Origin: an uncultured Eubacteriales bacterium
GTDB taxonomy: Bacteria > Bacillota > Clostridia > Lachnospirales > CAG-274
Assembly: GCA_902496345.1 (NCBI GenBank)
Contig: CABVAP010000019.1
Span: 1-24,473, forward strand
Reading direction: 5' to 3'
Length of the DNA: 24,473 nucleotides
Below the pieces are notes generated by a model. The model was not told where the DNA came from and made no database searches. It was given only the letters and a program-made list of their open reading frames with translations. Made by a program: the position numbers and the translations under genes. Each line of letters opens with the position of its first letter. Positions within the stretch are counted from its first letter, which is position 1. This document shows positions 23,372 to 24,473 of this stretch, in pieces.

Positions 23372-24325
23372 TTATTTTGTAACTAAGCACTCATTTCTCC
23401 CCAAAAACCTTTCAATCTCCTCTGGTTCATAAATCATCTCTTCAATATCAAAAACATCAAACCCCATTTCCAACAGCCTAAAAATATCCCCCTCATCAAT
23501 CCCAACAACCTTAGCATAATCAATAATCCCATCCAAATATTCATCAATCCACTTGTCCTCTTTTTCGCACCCCCAATAGCCATAATCTCTCAAATATCTA
23601 AACCCATAAATCTCCTCATCATCAGCTTCAAACTCGCCTTTTTCAATATCTCCAACACAATCAATTTTAATCATATCCCCAAATTTAAGCTTTACTTCCT
23701 CATAATTTCCCCTAAACCTAAGCTTTTTCAAAGTTTTCTTTAAAATCTCATCAGTTGACGCATACAAATAAAATCCACCAAAATCGTAAATCGCCAAAGG
23801 GTTACTGCCTTTAACAAAAAACACCTCATTTTCATTATTCAGCACTGTAAAACAAAAACTGCCCTTAACCTTTTCAGCCATATTTTTAAAGCTATCAAAG
23901 TTAAGAGCAGTTTCTTTTTCTAATAATTGCACAGCAATATATGTATCAGTTTCAATATTTGTTTTAGGCAAATTTTCTGATTTTCTCAACACATCATCAT
24001 TATAAATAACCCCATTATGAGCAAGGGCAAATTTCAACTTTTTAGAATAAAACGGGTGATTATTTTGATTAAATCTTTCATCTCCTTGCGTTGTCATTCT
24101 CGTATGCCCCATAATAACCTTAGGATTGCTTTTAAACTTCAGCTTCAATTTCCTTGCTGGCAGAGGCTGTTTATAGATTTTAACTTCTCCATTTTCAACA
24201 TAAGCAACTCCCGTTGCATCAGTTCCTCTAACTTCACATTCAACCGACAAAACTCTTATAATCTTCTCCTTTTGTTTCGCCGTAAGACAATTCCCATAAT
24301 CAATTAAACCAAACAAGCTACACAT
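23372..24325 (-). CDS. Stand-alone class II glutamine amidotransferase
   Basis: 317 aa from ATG 24325, giving Met-Cys at the N-terminus; Cys2 becomes the nucleophile after Met removal. GGAGG lies 9 bases upstream. The class II (Ntn) glutaminase landmarks are present in order: MCSLFGLIDYGN, VRGTDATGVAY, GHTRMTTQGD, NNHPF, LAHNGVIYND, TDTYIAVQLL, KGSFCFTVLN. The fold is that of the GlmS/PurF N-terminal domain, releasing ammonia from glutamine, but no acceptor domain follows. The C-terminal 80 residues are acidic and unassigned. The 5'-most partner gene ends 1 base before this ATG, so the ammonia acceptor may be encoded there or elsewhere. It ends at the hairpin 23318-23361. Confidence 0.9.
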   Translation of the reverse strand: MCSLFGLIDYGNCLTAKQKEKIIRVLSVECEVRGTDATGVAYVENGEVKIYKQPLPARKLKLKFKSNPKVIMGHTRMTTQGDERFNQNNHPFYSKKLKFALAHNGVIYNDDVLRKSENLPKTNIETDTYIAVQLLEKETALNFDSFKNMAEKVKGSFCFTVLNNENEVFFVKGSNPLAIYDFGGFYLYASTDEILKKTLKKLRFRGNYEEVKLKFGDMIKIDCVGDIEKGEFEADDEEIYGFRYLRDYGYWGCEKEDKWIDEYLDGIIDYAKVVGIDEGDIFRLLEMGFDVFDIEEMIYEPEEIERFLGRNECLVTK

Positions 24326-24326
24326 A

Positions 24327-24473
24327 TTAAAATTCCTCCATTTCTTCAATATTTTCCACAGGTTCATTAATATACAACCTACGTTCTTTTAAATATCTAA
24401 TCAACTCCGTATATTTCCCACTATCAAGCCCCATAACAAAGCTACTCCAACCGAGATTTTTAATATCTTCATC
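24327..24473 (-). CDS. 3' end of a gene running off the window
   Basis: 48 codons remain, ending EPVENIEEMEEF and TAA (24329-24327). The reading frame is open to the window edge. One base separates its stop from the amidotransferase ATG, and its last codons contain that gene's GGAGG, so the two are translationally coupled. The visible part (WSSFVMGLDSGKYTELIRYL) is not enough to name the product. Confidence 0.75.
   Translation of the reverse strand, partial: DEDIKNLGWSSFVMGLDSGKYTELIRYLKERRLYINEPVENIEEMEEF

Noticed and set aside
1..24473. CRISPR array or rRNA gene
   Set aside because: No regularly spaced repeats beyond the short tandem 13-mers, and no rRNA-like sequence was seen on either strand.

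Overview
The window is low-GC DNA, with AT-rich intergenic regions, strong AGGAGG-type ribosome binding sites and TTGACA/TATAAT promoters. It looks like a Clostridia-class Firmicute, possibly a gut Lachnospiraceae relative; that placement is inferred from composition and gene families, not from a marker gene.

Left end (1-2560) is ordinary chromosome: a secreted SH3/NlpC-P60 cell-wall hydrolase (minus strand, own promoter and terminator) and, divergently, a DUF368 undecaprenyl-phosphate translocase (PopT type). At 2767-2791 lies an isolated 25-base tRNA-Leu-like 3' end (T arm, 3' acceptor strand, discriminator). Its orientation fits the far attachment site of an island extending rightwards. 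Everything to its right is accessory: a decayed AAA ATPase C-terminus, a Fic protein behind a near-perfect palindrome, a possible IS3-like end, and a higher-GC stretch coding a large GTPase-like protein without a P-loop. The edge of that stretch cuts off a lipoprotein gene.

The centre (about 7.4-18.8 kb, minus strand) is the most interesting part. From right to left it encodes a tiny two-segment membrane protein (with an internal stop), three different tandem dynamin-like GTPases, three zinc-ribbon proteins (one PH-like, one with membrane segments, one with a membrane anchor and probable beta-propeller), a small lipoprotein, a coiled-coil two-helix membrane protein, a zinc-ribbon/YARHG membrane protein and a truncated lipoprotein. 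A promoter overlapped by a CCGTT-N8-AACGG palindrome precedes it. On the other strand lie an XRE repressor, a second HTH protein and a transmembrane Ser/Thr kinase. I read this as a candidate undescribed membrane-stress or defence locus: GTPases remodel or guard the membrane, zinc-ribbon proteins anchor or sense, and the kinase and HTH proteins control it. Four of its small genes carry lesions (two TAA codons, one homopolymer frameshift, one truncation), so this copy may be decaying or switched off.

Right end (21.5-24.5 kb): an Rpn-family PD-(D/E)XK nuclease gene whose 3' end and terminator are tandemly duplicated, a DUF6809 small protein, a stand-alone class II glutamine amidotransferase, and the 3' end of a gene that runs off the window.
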